Shown: positions 40,978-51,960 of the stretch, piece after piece
Numbering within the stretch: the first letter of the stretch is position 1
How the letters are laid out: every line of letters starts with the position of its first letter
DNA from: Nemertoderma westbladi
Lineage: Eukaryota; Xenacoelomorpha; Nemertodermatida; Nemertodermatidae
NCBI GenBank assembly: GCA_032718475.1
Contig: JAUCBJ010008596.1
Location: 1-64,000, forward strand
Reading direction: 5' to 3'
Length of the DNA: 64,000 bases
Translations under genes and position numbers: made by a program
Notes under the pieces: model-generated
The model's database searches: none
Seen by the model: only the letters and a program-made list of their open reading frames with translations
Told to the model about the DNA's origin: nothing

Positions 40978-41395
40978 ACCCGTGCGTGGGGTGCCATATT
41001 CTACCCGGGCGCGGGGTCACGCCTGTATCCGGTGGGATGCCATATTCTACCCGGGTGCGGGATCATGCCTGTATCCAGTGGGATGTCATGTTCTATCCGG
41101 GCGCGGGGTCACGCCTGTATCCGGTGGGATGCCAAGTTCTACCTGGGCGCGGGGTCACGCCTGTATCCGGTGGGATGTCATGTTCTACCCGGGTGCGGGG
41201 TCACGCCTGTATCCGGTGGGATGCCAAGTTCTACCCGGGCGCGGGGTCACGCCTGTATCCGGTGGGATGTCATGTTCTACCCGGGCGCGGGGTCACGCCT
41301 GTATCCGGTGGGATGCCAAGTTCTACCCGGGCGCGGGGTCACGCCTGTATCCGGTGGGATGCCATGTTCTACCCGGGCACGGGGTCACGCTCTTC
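40978..41395. repeat. 46-bp minisatellite, nine copies
   Basis: A unit with ACCCGGGCGCGGGGTCACGC then CTGTATCCGGTGGGATGCC repeats every 46 bp (GGGATG at 41034, 41080, 41126, 41172, 41218, 41264, 41310, 41356). 46 is 1 mod 3, so the three plus frames read the same product in rotation and all are open for about 150 codons. It is much GC-richer than its surroundings. It lies just after LINE C and may be in its 3' UTR. Confidence 0.95.
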
Positions 41396-41884
41396 GCCCA
41401 TTGGGTCCTTGAATATTCAGATTAATACTGGGATAAATATTTGAATTTTGGTATACTATCGGTAAAAATTAACACCCTAAATTTTATATTACTATTAGTT
41501 AAATTAAACACTCTTTAAATTAAATTTAAAATCATAGTATCTCATTAGGTTCCAAATAGCCAAATTAAAATTAATCTAAATTACATCAAATATTCCACCA
41601 ATCAAAACATTCCACCTCTAAGTAAGCCGCGTCAGTATAGAGGACTTCCACGACTTCTTTTACTGTATTTATATTTAACATTATAAATATCTTAATATTT
41701 AAGGTTTCATAGTTATATCATTGGTTGCTAATATATTATATACACTTTTTTCTTAATATTGCTCTGCTTTACTCTTAGAACTCGTTGTTTTGCCGATCAA
41801 TACGTGTAATTTAAGGATATTATCTCTTATTGTATTGCCATACCACCATACCTAAAGGTGGCACGATTACTAGCACCACCATGC
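41396..41884. other. No gene seen
   Basis: AT-rich sequence; possibly the 3' UTR of LINE C. Nothing recognised. Confidence 0.4.
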
Positions 41885-42520
41885 TACACGCTGTGGGGCG
41901 AGACACGTAGTCGGCGAGCCTTTGCATACGGTTCATATAGGGTAAATGGGGCATGTCCGTCTGTCCGTCTGTCCGTCTGTCTGTCTGTCCGTCTGTCTGG
42001 TAAATGTTTGAACGCGAATTTCTCGGCATCGCTCGTTCGGAATTGAACCAAACTTAGTAGGTAAGTAGTAGAGAGAAAGTTTAGAAAGTTTGTAAAGTTT
42101 GGTGAAAAATCATGCTGTCTGACGTCAGCTACGACAGATTATGTGGTTTTTAGAAAATGTTAAATTCTCGGGAAGGCCTCATTTTCCTGAGCTGAAATTT
42201 TGGTGGCCTGTAGAGAATCATGAAGTCTATCTTTTACGAAATTGAAAAGTTAAGACATTTAATTGGGGATCCGCTAGAGTCTCAGAAGTAATGACATAGG
42301 CCTACCGGTACGGTACTGCTGTACAGTGCTGCACTGGTAAGTACGAAATTGCAGAATAACAATTTGACACCACCTAGCGGATTAACATATGATTGTATAT
42401 CGAATGAATACATTTATAGCATGGGATATGGGGTCCAAACTAGACATGCCCCATTTGCTCTATATGAACCGTATGCCAAGGCTTGCCGACTACGTGCTGC
42501 GCGAAGTCCCCACGAACGTG
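41885..42520. mobile_element. MITE-like element with 50-bp inverted repeats
   Basis: The arm 41908-41958 (GTAGTCGGCGAGCCTTTGCA onward, with GGTTCATATAG) matches the reverse complement of 42442-42492. Inside the left arm is a GTCC/GTCT microsatellite (about 41956-42000), then a block with CGCGAATTTCTCGG and CCAAACTTAG that resembles the block at 47640-47710. No transposase frame. No clear target duplication. Confidence 0.65.
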
Positions 42521-42539
42521 TCTCCATCCGTCTAAATTA

Positions 42540-42640
42540 ATAAAATTATCAATTTGTAACAATTTAAGTATTCCCATTGTGTATGTATGTATTGTTATTA
42601 TTTGAAAATAAACTGAAATTGAATTGAATTGAATACTGGT
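42540..42640 (+). mobile_element. 3' tail of a truncated retroposon
   Basis: The stretch ends AAATAAACTGAAATTGAATTGAATTG (ATTGA repeats), a typical short-repeat LINE/SINE tail, right at the point where the LINE D endonuclease frame breaks. Confidence 0.45.
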
Positions 42641-42831
42641 GATTTGCCTCGACCTGAAAAATTATTATCTATTGTATTTAGAAAACTCAACTCTTGTTTA
42701 GGCAGTAAATGCTCTTGCAAGAGTACAATGTCTGAAGTCTCGCATAATGCTCTAACAGCCAAAAGTGATTCAGGAGTACGTATTGAGTTACAGTTATACG
42801 ATGATATTCTAAAATTATTAGTGATGTTCAT
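42641..42831 (-). pseudogene. LINE D endonuclease N-terminus
   Basis: From ATG 42831 on the minus strand: FRISSYNCNSIRTPESLL, the Asn motif of the endonuclease, then DIVLLQEHLL with the catalytic Glu. It is cut at about 42641 by a retroposon tail. It lies just downstream of the ORF1 at 42995-44484, as expected for ORF2 of the same LINE. Confidence 0.78.
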
Positions 42832-42994
42832 AAATTGTTGAGATATATACTTGAGTTATAGACTTATGATTATGAATATATATACCAGTACTTTCGTAAG
42901 TTTAACAGTTCCCATTATATTCCCTTACGCGTTACGATTACCAGTGTCGAGCACTACCTCGCTGGGTACACGGCGTGGAGGAGTCCTGGTCGTG

Positions 42995-44484
42995 TCACTG
43001 GCCTCTGTCTGGGACTCGGGGGTTCTCCGGGTTCGGAGTTCTCGGGTTCGGTGGGTCTATTTGGGTAGAGGAGGCGCGACGCACACCGGTACCTGAACGG
43101 GGACGCCCTGTTGCTGCGAGCCTCTGCCAGTAGGGGCGAATCCGGCAGTAAACCGGCCAGGTTCTGGGGTCAAAGAGAGTCACATCATCCGGTTTGCGGC
43201 AGGATAGCATGAAGGAAGCGTGGGTCTGAATGTCGTCGTGGGTTAGCTTCTCGCATGTGACGACTATATCGACTTTTTCTTTAATGTATGTGACAATGGC
43301 CGCGGATGTGACGTCGGAAGCGCACCCAGTGAGGAATCGTCTCCTCAGTGGAGCTACTGTCCCAAATGCTTGCGACTTTGATGTTCCTTTTATAAACCGA
43401 TCATTGCGTTTCGCGGGACGGCGGATCATAGGTTCACCAGAGCCGGCATCCGGTGGGATCTGTGTCGTGTTTGCACGACTAACTGAAGGACGGGTACGTA
43501 CAGGACGTCCGTCTCCGCCAATGAATACATAAGGATCATCCTGCTCCCTGCTTTGGGATCGCTGGTCTGTCATTGAGTCGTACGCTGTTAGGACGACGTG
43601 CTGGTGCCTGTTGCTTATTCTTGCAGCATTGGTGTTCCTGTTTGTGTTAGTATTTATAGCAGAGCCGGTCCGGCCTTCAGGTGGCAATTGGGGTATGTTA
43701 TTGGTGTACATTCGAGACGGGATTGGCGGGTGTGGAGGCACCTGGTTACCGCTCGGCCCGGTCCCAGAATAATGCTGTGGCTGGGTGTTGATTGGGCCCC
43801 GGCAGGGTTGGCCACAAGCGTGTCCCGGAAGCTTGTACCGGTACCAGTTTGTGGCTGATACATGTTCTGGTTAGTGATATAACTGTTGTTGGTCCGGAGA
43901 AGCGGGCTTTCAGTCATTGTTCCGGTAGGAGAGTGGACGCCTACAGGTACCGATACCGTATCCCTGACACGGACGGTGTCACCACGAACCGGCCCACACG
44001 GGCAGGCGACTGGTACCTGCGAGGTAGCAGGGTTAGGGTGGGCTTCTAATACTGCTACCCTGTCCTGCAGTTCACTCAATTTTAGCAGAAGGCAAGAAAT
44101 ATCGGAACTGTTAAGTGAAAATGGGGGTATATTGGCTAGGTTATCCGCAATAAAGATCGGTTTACGTCTATCTGAAATTTCAACAAAATGCTTGTACTCA
44201 AGCATATCTAAGATGTCTCCCGTTGACATCTTCAGCATATTTGCTCCCGATTTCCTCTGTTTCGAGAAACCTTGCGTTGATTTATCGCATGTTGTTGGTA
44301 GAATGTTGTAAATTATGTCTTTTGCTGCTTTGACCGATTCACCACTAAACTTAGGCCATGATTCTACAGTATCTGCGATCAGCGGATGTGTGAGGCCCAG
44401 TCGGACATGTGCACACCAAACGTATGAAAGTACATCATTCACGACGTGGTAACAATGGTTACCGCCACAATCAGTATGAGCCAT
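42995..44484 (-). pseudogene. LINE D ORF1, split by a frameshift
   Basis: First ATG at 44484 (MAHTDCGGNHCYHVVNDVLS). The upstream frame holds DILDMLEYKHFVEI and a Leu-rich stretch (LLKLSELQDRVAVLE), then a Pro/Thr-rich linker. Near 43770 the sense passes to another frame (43741-42995) with RRFLTGCASDVTSAAIVTYI and PRTWPVYCRIRPYW, a compact domain of the kind found in invertebrate LINE ORF1 proteins, then an Arg/Pro tail. About 490 residues in total. It is an RNA-binding chaperone by analogy; the exact fold is uncertain. Confidence 0.65.
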
Positions 44485-44526
44485 TAAGCCACCAGTTGCC
44501 AGTGCAGCAGTGCCGAGTGCGCACAA

Positions 44527-44858
44527 CAGCAGTATGGCCGTCAGCCGGTAGGTTGTAAGTCCAAAGTCAGGACAGTCTGACAGTAGAGTCTGGCAGTATA
44601 GTTTCTGTTACTGTACAGCAGTACAGAGTTGAATAATTCACTACATTACTACATTAAATAAACTTATTCTAAAAATGGAAACAACATATCTGTACATTTT
44701 TTAACTAAAATTGTGTTCAGACTCAATGTGCCGGATATTGGGGACAAGGAGATTGGGACCTAGAAAAAGTAGAAAATTTGAGATCACTGCTACAGTAGTT
44801 AACCTTCTACCTTTATATATGTGTATATAATATATATTATATATGTGACCAATAATAC
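44527..44858. other. No gene seen; intron of host gene
   Basis: AT-rich with TATATA runs near 44815-44845. It lies downstream of a host exon on the minus strand. Confidence 0.4.
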
Positions 44859-45025
44859 CAACCGTGTAATTGTTTTGGCGGCACTAAAGTATGTAATATA
44901 CCACGAATGAACACCTTGATGATATGTAGCCCAACTTACTCCATTGTTATAGATTGCATTAGTGCAGGCATACCGATGATCGTATGTCGATGAAGTTGAG
45001 CAAGTAGAGGGAGTGAGTCTGACGG
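44859..45025 (-). CDS. Host exon: discoidin (F5/8 type C)-like domain
   Basis: The minus-strand exon is preceded by a good acceptor (GCCTTTTGCAG before 45025). It encodes AVRLTPSTCSTSSTYDHRYA, then GVSWATYHQG, WYITYF and AAKTITRLVLL. The A.S..S..YA..NAI / WAT / W..I.F / .ITR.VL pattern fits the first half of an F5/8C or related carbohydrate-binding jelly roll. It begins in phase 1. I place the donor at TTG|GTATTA (44859); this is tentative. The remaining half of the domain should be in a further exon to the left. Confidence 0.5.
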
Positions 45026-45419
45026 CTGCAAAAGGCAATAATAATTAAAATAATTACACAAATTTATTCAGATCTTAAAAGTTTTTTATTGTAAAGCTCT
45101 GAATAGTATATTATTAGTATATTATATTCACCATGACCCGTACTAGTGTCATTTTCTGATGACACGGACCCTCCTCCAGATTTTTCTACAAATCTTTATC
45201 ATATTGCTTAAAATTTGAAACATAACTATTTCAACTCACCGTCGATGTCCCCATGAAGCCGGAATAATTAGCGATTTTGCCTTTATTTTTTTAATAAGTG
45301 TTTTAAAAATGTGTCATTGCGAAATCGCACCCTCCGTGCCGTGGCCATTCTTTACATTCGTCGCGATTGTTTCATATAATTCCCAGAATTATCGTTCGCG
45401 TGATCCCATTTAATATATT
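45026..45419. other. No gene seen; presumed intron
   Basis: AT-rich intronic sequence upstream of the discoidin-like exon on the minus strand; nothing recognised. Confidence 0.4.
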
Positions 45420-45454
45420 TAATAAATACGCAAAATTCTAGAACGTCGGATATA

Positions 45455-46147
45455 TCTTTTTACAGAACACAGCAGAACACAGTAGAACACAGCAGAACAC
45501 AATAGAATACAGGCGGAACATAGGCGAACACAGCTGTAATTAAAATCTACACCAAAAAATAACACACTTGGGAAAGTACCGGATTTAATCATACAACTGT
45601 AAGATGTCAATTACGTATTTAAATTCAATGGCGGTTTTCCATATCCTCCAAAATAAATTACTTCTCATTATCCTGTAACCATGGAGAGTTGGTTAGTTCT
45701 ACAGCAGTACAGTACCGGTAGCTGAGTAGGCCTACATCAGTACATTGGTAATATACTCTACACTGTGCCCGGTAATTGCCGGTAAATGCCTACATCTGTC
45801 TGCCTGTACAATGTACAGTCTGTCAGTCTGTACATGTCTCTACAGCACTAGGCCTACTGCAGTACTGCAACAGGCAGACTGCTGGACTAGTAACAGGAAC
45901 AGGCCTAACCGAACAGCTGATCGGGCAACTCTGATAAGGTAATTTATTTTGGAGGATATGGAAAACCGCCATTTAATTTAAATATGTAATTGACATCTTA
46001 CAGTTGTATGATTAAGTCCGGTACTTTCCCAAGTGTGTTATTTTTTGGTGTAGATTTTAATTACAGCTGTGTTCGCCTATGTTCCGCCTGTATTCTATTG
46101 TGTTCTGCTGTGTTCTACTGTGTTCGGCTGTGTTCTGTAAAAAGAAC
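45455..46147. mobile_element. Foldback element, about 206-bp inverted arms
   Basis: The arm 45455-45660 is the reverse complement of 45940-46147 with few differences (TTTAATCATACAAC versus TTAAGTCCGG region). The spacer is 279 bp. The arms carry short GAACACAGCA-type repeats. There is no coding capacity. It could be a foldback/MITE or two head-to-head copies; the transcript would form a long hairpin. Confidence 0.85.
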
Positions 46148-46185
46148 TATCCTAGAACGTCTTATGTATTTCATTTTAGTAGGTG

Positions 46186-46699
46186 TGCTGTGCAACAGCG
46201 ATATGCCTATACAATAAAAAAATAACCTGGAATTATAAGTAACTTATGGCTGTGTTTAAGGCATACTTATTTAGCTGTTAGCCCAGGCCACATCTTGAGG
46301 AAACGTGCCTTAAATTTTATCAGCTTTTATTTTAGCTGAGGATAGTTTAAGTCCAAATTGAATACCGAATTATCGTGTGTTGCTGATGGTGGGTGCTACT
46401 ATAGTATCATATAACGCAGGGCCTATTTTACGGCAAATGAAAAGGCGATTTTTTATGTCCTTTTATTTTTTTACGAATTGTGCATAACACTTTTGATGTC
46501 CCTTTCATTATTGACTTTTGTTGTCCTTTAATGACTTTTTATGTATTCATTTCTTCAAACTGTCAGACTGCTGATTTCTGGACTGTCAGACAGTTGATTT
46601 CAACATGCCTATGCCAAAACATTCAAAATTTGTTGATTTCTGGTCTGTCGGACTGTTGGTTTCACTATGCCTGTGCCAAAACATTCAAAATTCCATGAT
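46186..46699. other. No gene seen
   Basis: A short duplicated phrase (CTGTCAGACTG ... TTGATTTC ... TGCCTRTGCCAAAACATTC) occurs at about 46558-46625 and 46635-46690. Nothing else recognised. Confidence 0.45.
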
Positions 46700-47577
46700 T
46701 TATAGAATATGAAAAAATGGTACAGCCGATCTTTTCTCTCATATAGCTTTAATATTTGGTGCATGTAACGTACATGGTTATTTAACTGATGATTTTATGT
46801 GCAGTAATATTTTATCGATTGTCAAGGACAAAAACGAAGATATAACTAGTTTTGAGAATTACAGAGGGATCGCTTTGTAGTAAAGTACTTGAATTAATAT
46901 ATATCAACCGTTTTGGAGCTTTGCTGCACACTACCGATTCTCAGTTCTGTTTTAAGCCCGGTCTTGGCACAGAACTTTGCGTATATGCATTGAAGGAAAT
47001 AAAACAGTACTATTTACTGAATGACAGACCAGTATATGTATGTTTTATTGATTCATCAAAGGCTTTTGACCTTGTCAATCATTATAAACTTTTCTCGAAG
47101 CTTATTGATCGTAAAATACCTACATTTTACATCAGTGTCATTCGTTATTGGTACCGGTTTCAATGTGTTTCAGTTAGATGGGGTGGCTGCCCTTCCGAGT
47201 CCTTTATGGTTACGAATGGTACAAAACAGGGAGGTATTCTCAGCCCTATATTGTATGTACAGTACTATACATAGATGATCTAAGCTTACACCTAACCGGT
47301 ACCAATGTTGGCGCTATGATGAATGGTGTTAGAACTAACCACGTTATGCGGACGATTTAAGTCTTATATCCAATTCTATATCTGGTCTCAAAACACTTAT
47401 TGCATCTTACGAGAATTATGCAGCCTGTCACGATATTGTAATCAATGTGAAAAAATCTAAATATATGTACTTTGTTCCAAATTCTTCTAAAAGCACATTA
47501 GTTGACAGTATCGACATTAATGGAAGGTCTATTGAAACGGTAACAAGTTACAAGTACCTTGGTCATATTATCCTTTG
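46700..47577 (+). pseudogene. LINE reverse transcriptase fragment
   Basis: Plus-strand RT in several frames: ITSFENYRGIAL, SQFCFKPGLGTELC, the catalytic FIDSSKAFDLVNH, KQGGILSPIL, then in another frame YADDLSLIS (about 47345) and SYKYLGHIIL. A stop at about 46879 and at least one shift after 47260 break it. It is truncated at 47577 by another repeat. The clade is different from LINE A or C. Confidence 0.83.
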
Positions 47578-47760
47578 TGGGGCGAGCCACGAAGTGAGTG
47601 AGCCTTAGCGTAGTGGTACCATTAATCAACCTGTCGTTCTGTCGTGTTCAATTTTAAACGTGAATAACTCGGCCAATCTTTGATGAAATCTATCCAAACT
47701 TGGTACACATGTTGTTTGGCAAAAGTTTAGAAATTTTCCAAGTAGAATTTCCGTGTGGCC
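47578..47760 (+). mobile_element. Short repeat related to the 41.9-kb MITE
   Basis: TGTGGGGCGAGCCACGAAG is followed by CGTGAATAACTCGGCC and CCAAACTTGGTACACATG. The order and wording resemble 41890-42060. The far end is not identified. Confidence 0.5.
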
Positions 47761-49260
47761 TTCGAGAAGCTTAGATAATAGCAGTTAATTAGTTAATTAA
47801 GTTGATTACGGTAAAAACAACATTTTCAACCTGCCTTTTAAAGGAAATTAATTGTTTTACAGTATAAGACTTCAATAATTATGCTTAAAAATTATACAGA
47901 TGTAATCCACATACTCCATTCTATTATAGTTTTTAATTAGTTCAAGTGATTTGCTTTAATAATTGTGTCTTTAATTGATCTAAAGTAATTAAAACGGCAT
48001 AAAAAATTGATTCTCATTAAATACTGCTCATTTATTGGTTAACATCCAAGTTGGCTTGTTTCCCAGCAACACCTGAGGTATTCAGTCAGCCTTGCTTGTA
48101 AGAGGCAGACTGCTGCTGCTGCTGGTAGGATAGCATTAATTCCCCATCCATTCACTCACTCTCCATTCAACTGGCTGACTGTAGAGTGGAGGTGTGTTTA
48201 GGTATCGTGTTCAATGACATTACAGCATTAATATTATTACTAAAGTAACGTCGGGATGTTAATATTCACTGCAGCTATGAGTCTCTCTGGTTAGTTGAAT
48301 GAATGAAATAAATTATTGTTTGACTGTTCCGAATATCAATGTTTATTTCTATAGGCCAACTTACTGTATTATTATTTAATCTAAATGTACATAATAGTTT
48401 AAATAAATTATTTCACAATTTCATTCCAATTCATACGGCTTACGCAACCATGCTACTGTAATTAGGTATATTAAATGGCAGGATTGTTTTTAATTAAAAT
48501 TTTTACAGAGCAAACAAGTATATTGTATTTAACTGAAAGTTAATTTATTTCGGTAAGTAGGCCTTGCGGTTTGTTAGTCTAGTTAGTATAATAAGTATCA
48601 AATATATTACGTGCTGCTGTACAGTAAACGCGGCTTTGCGTTATTGAATTACAGAATTGGCGGTACAAAGTACATTAATAGGGATCAGGCATATTGCATT
48701 TATATAATTGTTGTTGTAAATGTACAATAATATGCGCCACTTTTATTTTAGTAACTGCAATGTGTATTTCATTCGTACCTGCAACCCATTAAAAAGGGCA
48801 GCTGAACTTATCGCGGACAGGCTGACTATTCACCATAAATAAAAACCCCAAATCGCCGCAGTTCCACTTACAGTTCCATATTATTCTGTTTGGCAATTCA
48901 ACCCAATTTATCTGCTCTCTGCTACACGCGGTTTTATCCACGAGTTTTGTAAAGTCCCGACTTATCGGGAATGACATGAACTTAGCGTCCGGAATATTCT
49001 GAACAGATTAAATCTACTTGGCGCTGTAATACTGCATCCCGTTGTACCAGAAGTTATTAAAACATACCGGCCCCTCAAATGCGCTTGCAGTGGGTTAGAG
49101 AACAACAAATACCGCCCCAGTACAACCGCTATTTGGATAAGGTCCAATATATAATAATATATATATGGTCCAACATATGATAGTTCACTAATCAGCTAAT
49201 AGGCCTATTTATTCGTGAGATTTAAATTTATAAATAAAACTAATATACGAGCTCATATGA
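47761..49260. other. No gene seen
   Basis: 1.5 kb of AT-rich sequence with a CTG run at 48113-48123. No credible coding frame on either strand; presumed host intron. Confidence 0.45.
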
Positions 49261-49265
49261 GCTCA

Positions 49266-49439
<174 letters not shown>

Positions 49440-49634
49440 GGTATGACCGTTGTTGTGGGGGACGGTGCTTTAATATATCTTATGTCCAGAGTCAGTAACA
49501 TTGAAAACAGCATCCTACAGGCGGTATACACTGCAGTGGTAACCTCCTCTAGGATCGCTCTTACTGGAATTCAATAACGTAATATTATTATTATTATTAT
49601 TAGTATTATTACTGTATTTCTTTTTGGCCAGTCG

Positions 49635-49660
49635 CGTAGACTTTATATATAAAGTCTACG
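49635..49660. repeat. 26-bp perfect palindrome
   Basis: CGTAGACTTTATA followed immediately by its exact complement. Confidence 0.9.
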
Positions 49661-49849
49661 TGCTATATATTGTGCTACACTTCCTACTATGCGTGTTTGT
49701 TTTTGGTTATCCGGTTTTTACTATGGGCCTTGGCCTGGAATAAACAAATAATATGAGATAGATTTCCATATGCGCCTGTGGTAAAATAAAGACTCTAAAT
49801 TTAATAGTTTGTGGTTGTTGTCGATAATCGATTACAACATGACGTAGCA

Positions 49850-50270
49850 GAACACTGATTTTATAACCAAAAACAATTAATTACCAATTGATGGAAAGGA
49901 GCAGGTTAAGGCCGATTTTCTAACCAAAACAATAAACAGTCACTTTACCAAATGAAGGAAAGGAACAGGTTACAGAGGCTAGCCTTTCTAACGAAAACAA
50001 TAAACGGTCACTTTATCAAATCAGGGAAAGGAGCAGGTTACAGAGGCGGGATTTTCTAACCAAAACAATAAACGATCACTTAACTAATTTAGGGAAAGGA
50101 GCAGGTTACAGAGGCGGGATTTCATAACCAAAACAATAAACGATCACTTAACTAATTGAGGGAAAGAAGCAGGTTACAGAGGCGGGATTTTCTATCCAAA
50201 ACAATAAAAGATCACTTAACAAATTGAGGGAAAGGAACAGGTTACAGATGCGGGATTTTCTAACCAAACC
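49850..50270. repeat. 68-bp tandem repeat, about six copies
   Basis: AATAAACGRTCACTT within the unit starts at 49931, 49999, 50067, 50135 and 50203 (exact 68-bp spacing). Each unit also has GGGAAAGGAGCAGGTTACAG. Flanking partial copies lie at both ends. Confidence 0.95.
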
Positions 50271-51550
50271 AGTTTGGCCTATCAATTATTTAAAATTTAT
50301 TAGCACAACCGGTCAGCCAGTAGGCCTGCCATTACCGTATTTAAATTGTAGGCTACACAGTAGGCCTACAGCAGGACCGGTGCCGGTGCCGGTACCGGTA
50401 CTAAAATACCTGTTTTATACCTACATCTGTACATACAATACAGCAAAATAGTGCAATATATACTAATACCGGTACTGATAGCCTGAGAGAACAGCAGTAG
50501 AGAAACTGGTAGCATGGAAATAAACGGTAAATTTCTGGAGGACATAAAAAGTAAAAAAAAAAGGACATCATGAGTGATTTAAACGGACAATAAAAATTAT
50601 TGCGAAATGAAAATAAACTCTTACTCATTACACAAGTGGCGATACCTTTACCATATACGTAGCTAACGTGTCCAGATGTTGAGTTAAAGCCAGTAGTGTG
50701 TTCTTGGCATATTTAACATTAGCCTATGAGGTAGGGGTATTGTTGTTGTAAGATAAGTCAGGGGAAGGGAATTACAACTCAACCACTAGGATATTCAACT
50801 AAAGACTGCCTCATGACCTACTATAGTAGGTCATGACTGCCTGTTCAGTAGAAGTGGAATAAATAGAAAAGTGAATGTCAGGGGAGAGTGGCTGAACCTA
50901 TTAGCGCTATTGGAGTGCCCTGATAGACCGAAACGTACGTATAGCGCGTTTCAACCCCCGGTGACGTGCTATCTCATTTTTTCCATTTCTGAACAACTTT
51001 TACAATATCATTCATTAAAGTTGCTTTAACAGCTCAACTACAATTCATTTATTTAATTTGATTCCTATTATGATCCTAATCCAAACGGTATTTGTAGAAC
51101 ATTTTATAGCCCGGTACTAATAGGATTAATAGAGTATGACTGTAAGGCCAAAATTTGAGGCTGACTTTCGATTAGATTCTTAGAAAAAACATGGTTCTAT
51201 GTGGAATTATTGTTTCAATGTTACAATAGTTATTAAGTACGTTTTTAATGAGTTCTAAGTTCCCTGGCAGTTACAATAAGGTAAATAAACATAAGTATGG
51301 ATGATGGATGAAATACAAAATAATACTAATAATAGAAATACCGATTGGTATTAATTAAGTCCCAGAAAATCGGTGTAGCAATTAGCTGATCGAAATGGTG
51401 ATAACGAGAGGTTTCCCTAAGTAAATAATGTTTCCCAGGAAATAATAATTACAGTACCAATTTACAACCAACCAATCAGTAACTCGGCTCCCAGTTGAAA
51501 TCTTCTACTAATAAATAAGTAATATTTTAATTTTGTAATAATTTTTTCCC
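50271..51550. other. No gene seen; palindrome at 50811
   Basis: A GGTGCC/GGTACC short repeat at about 50378-50402, and a 26-bp perfect palindrome at 50811-50836 (TCATGACCTACTA plus its complement) flanked by CTGCC on both sides. Otherwise presumed intron. Confidence 0.5.
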
Positions 51551-51576
51551 GGGGGGGGGGGGGGGGGGGGGGGGGG
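51551..51576. repeat. G homopolymer, about 26 bp
   Basis: Uninterrupted G run directly after CCC. Confidence 0.95.
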
Positions 51577-51680
51577 TAACTCGGAAGATATTTGGTTTAT
51601 TTTGCAACCAGGATAATATATCCGTTTATCCACCTCTAAATCGTTTAATTAATATCAGTATATTTCTTAAATAATCTTAC

Positions 51681-51836
51681 CTGCTACGCATCGCAATGTA
51701 TCTCCACTGCAAGGTTCTCCGTGTAGACTTGGTGTCGGGTTGTTACATGTTCTTCGGGATATAAGATAATTGGATCCAGGACAATCACCTTGTGTGTTGC
51801 TAGACCAGGAAGACCAATGACCCCAGCCACCGTCAA
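51681..51836 (-). CDS. Host exon: thrombospondin type 1 repeat
   Basis: The minus-strand exon has acceptor CTCTTTTAG before 51836 and donor GTAAGATT after 51681. It is 156 bp with phase 1 at both ends, the classic shuffled-module arrangement. It encodes GGWGHWSSWSSNTQGDCPG, then RRTCNNPTP, GEPCSGD and LRCVAG: the Trp motifs and R.C..P.P..G..C.G signature of TSP1. Only four cysteines are visible instead of the usual six; the first disulfide pair appears to be missing. TSP1 modules bind glycans and matrix proteins outside the cell. Its neighbours in transcription order are the FN2 exon upstream and the discoidin-like exon downstream. Confidence 0.85.
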
Positions 51837-51960
51837 CTAAAAGAGACACAAACTCATGGGAATCTATACAGATACTCTCCAATGATTCATTTAGGTAATA
51901 AACCGGTTAAATAATTCTACATCGAATGTTTACAGGTTTATTTATTGATAAGTAATGAAT

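Noticed and set aside
40961-41444. Three plus-strand frames of about 150 codons
   Set aside because: All are the same 46-bp repeat read in rotating frames.
47761-49260. Searched for host exons on the minus strand between the TSP1 and discoidin-like exons
   Set aside because: No segment combined a domain-like translation with both splice borders.
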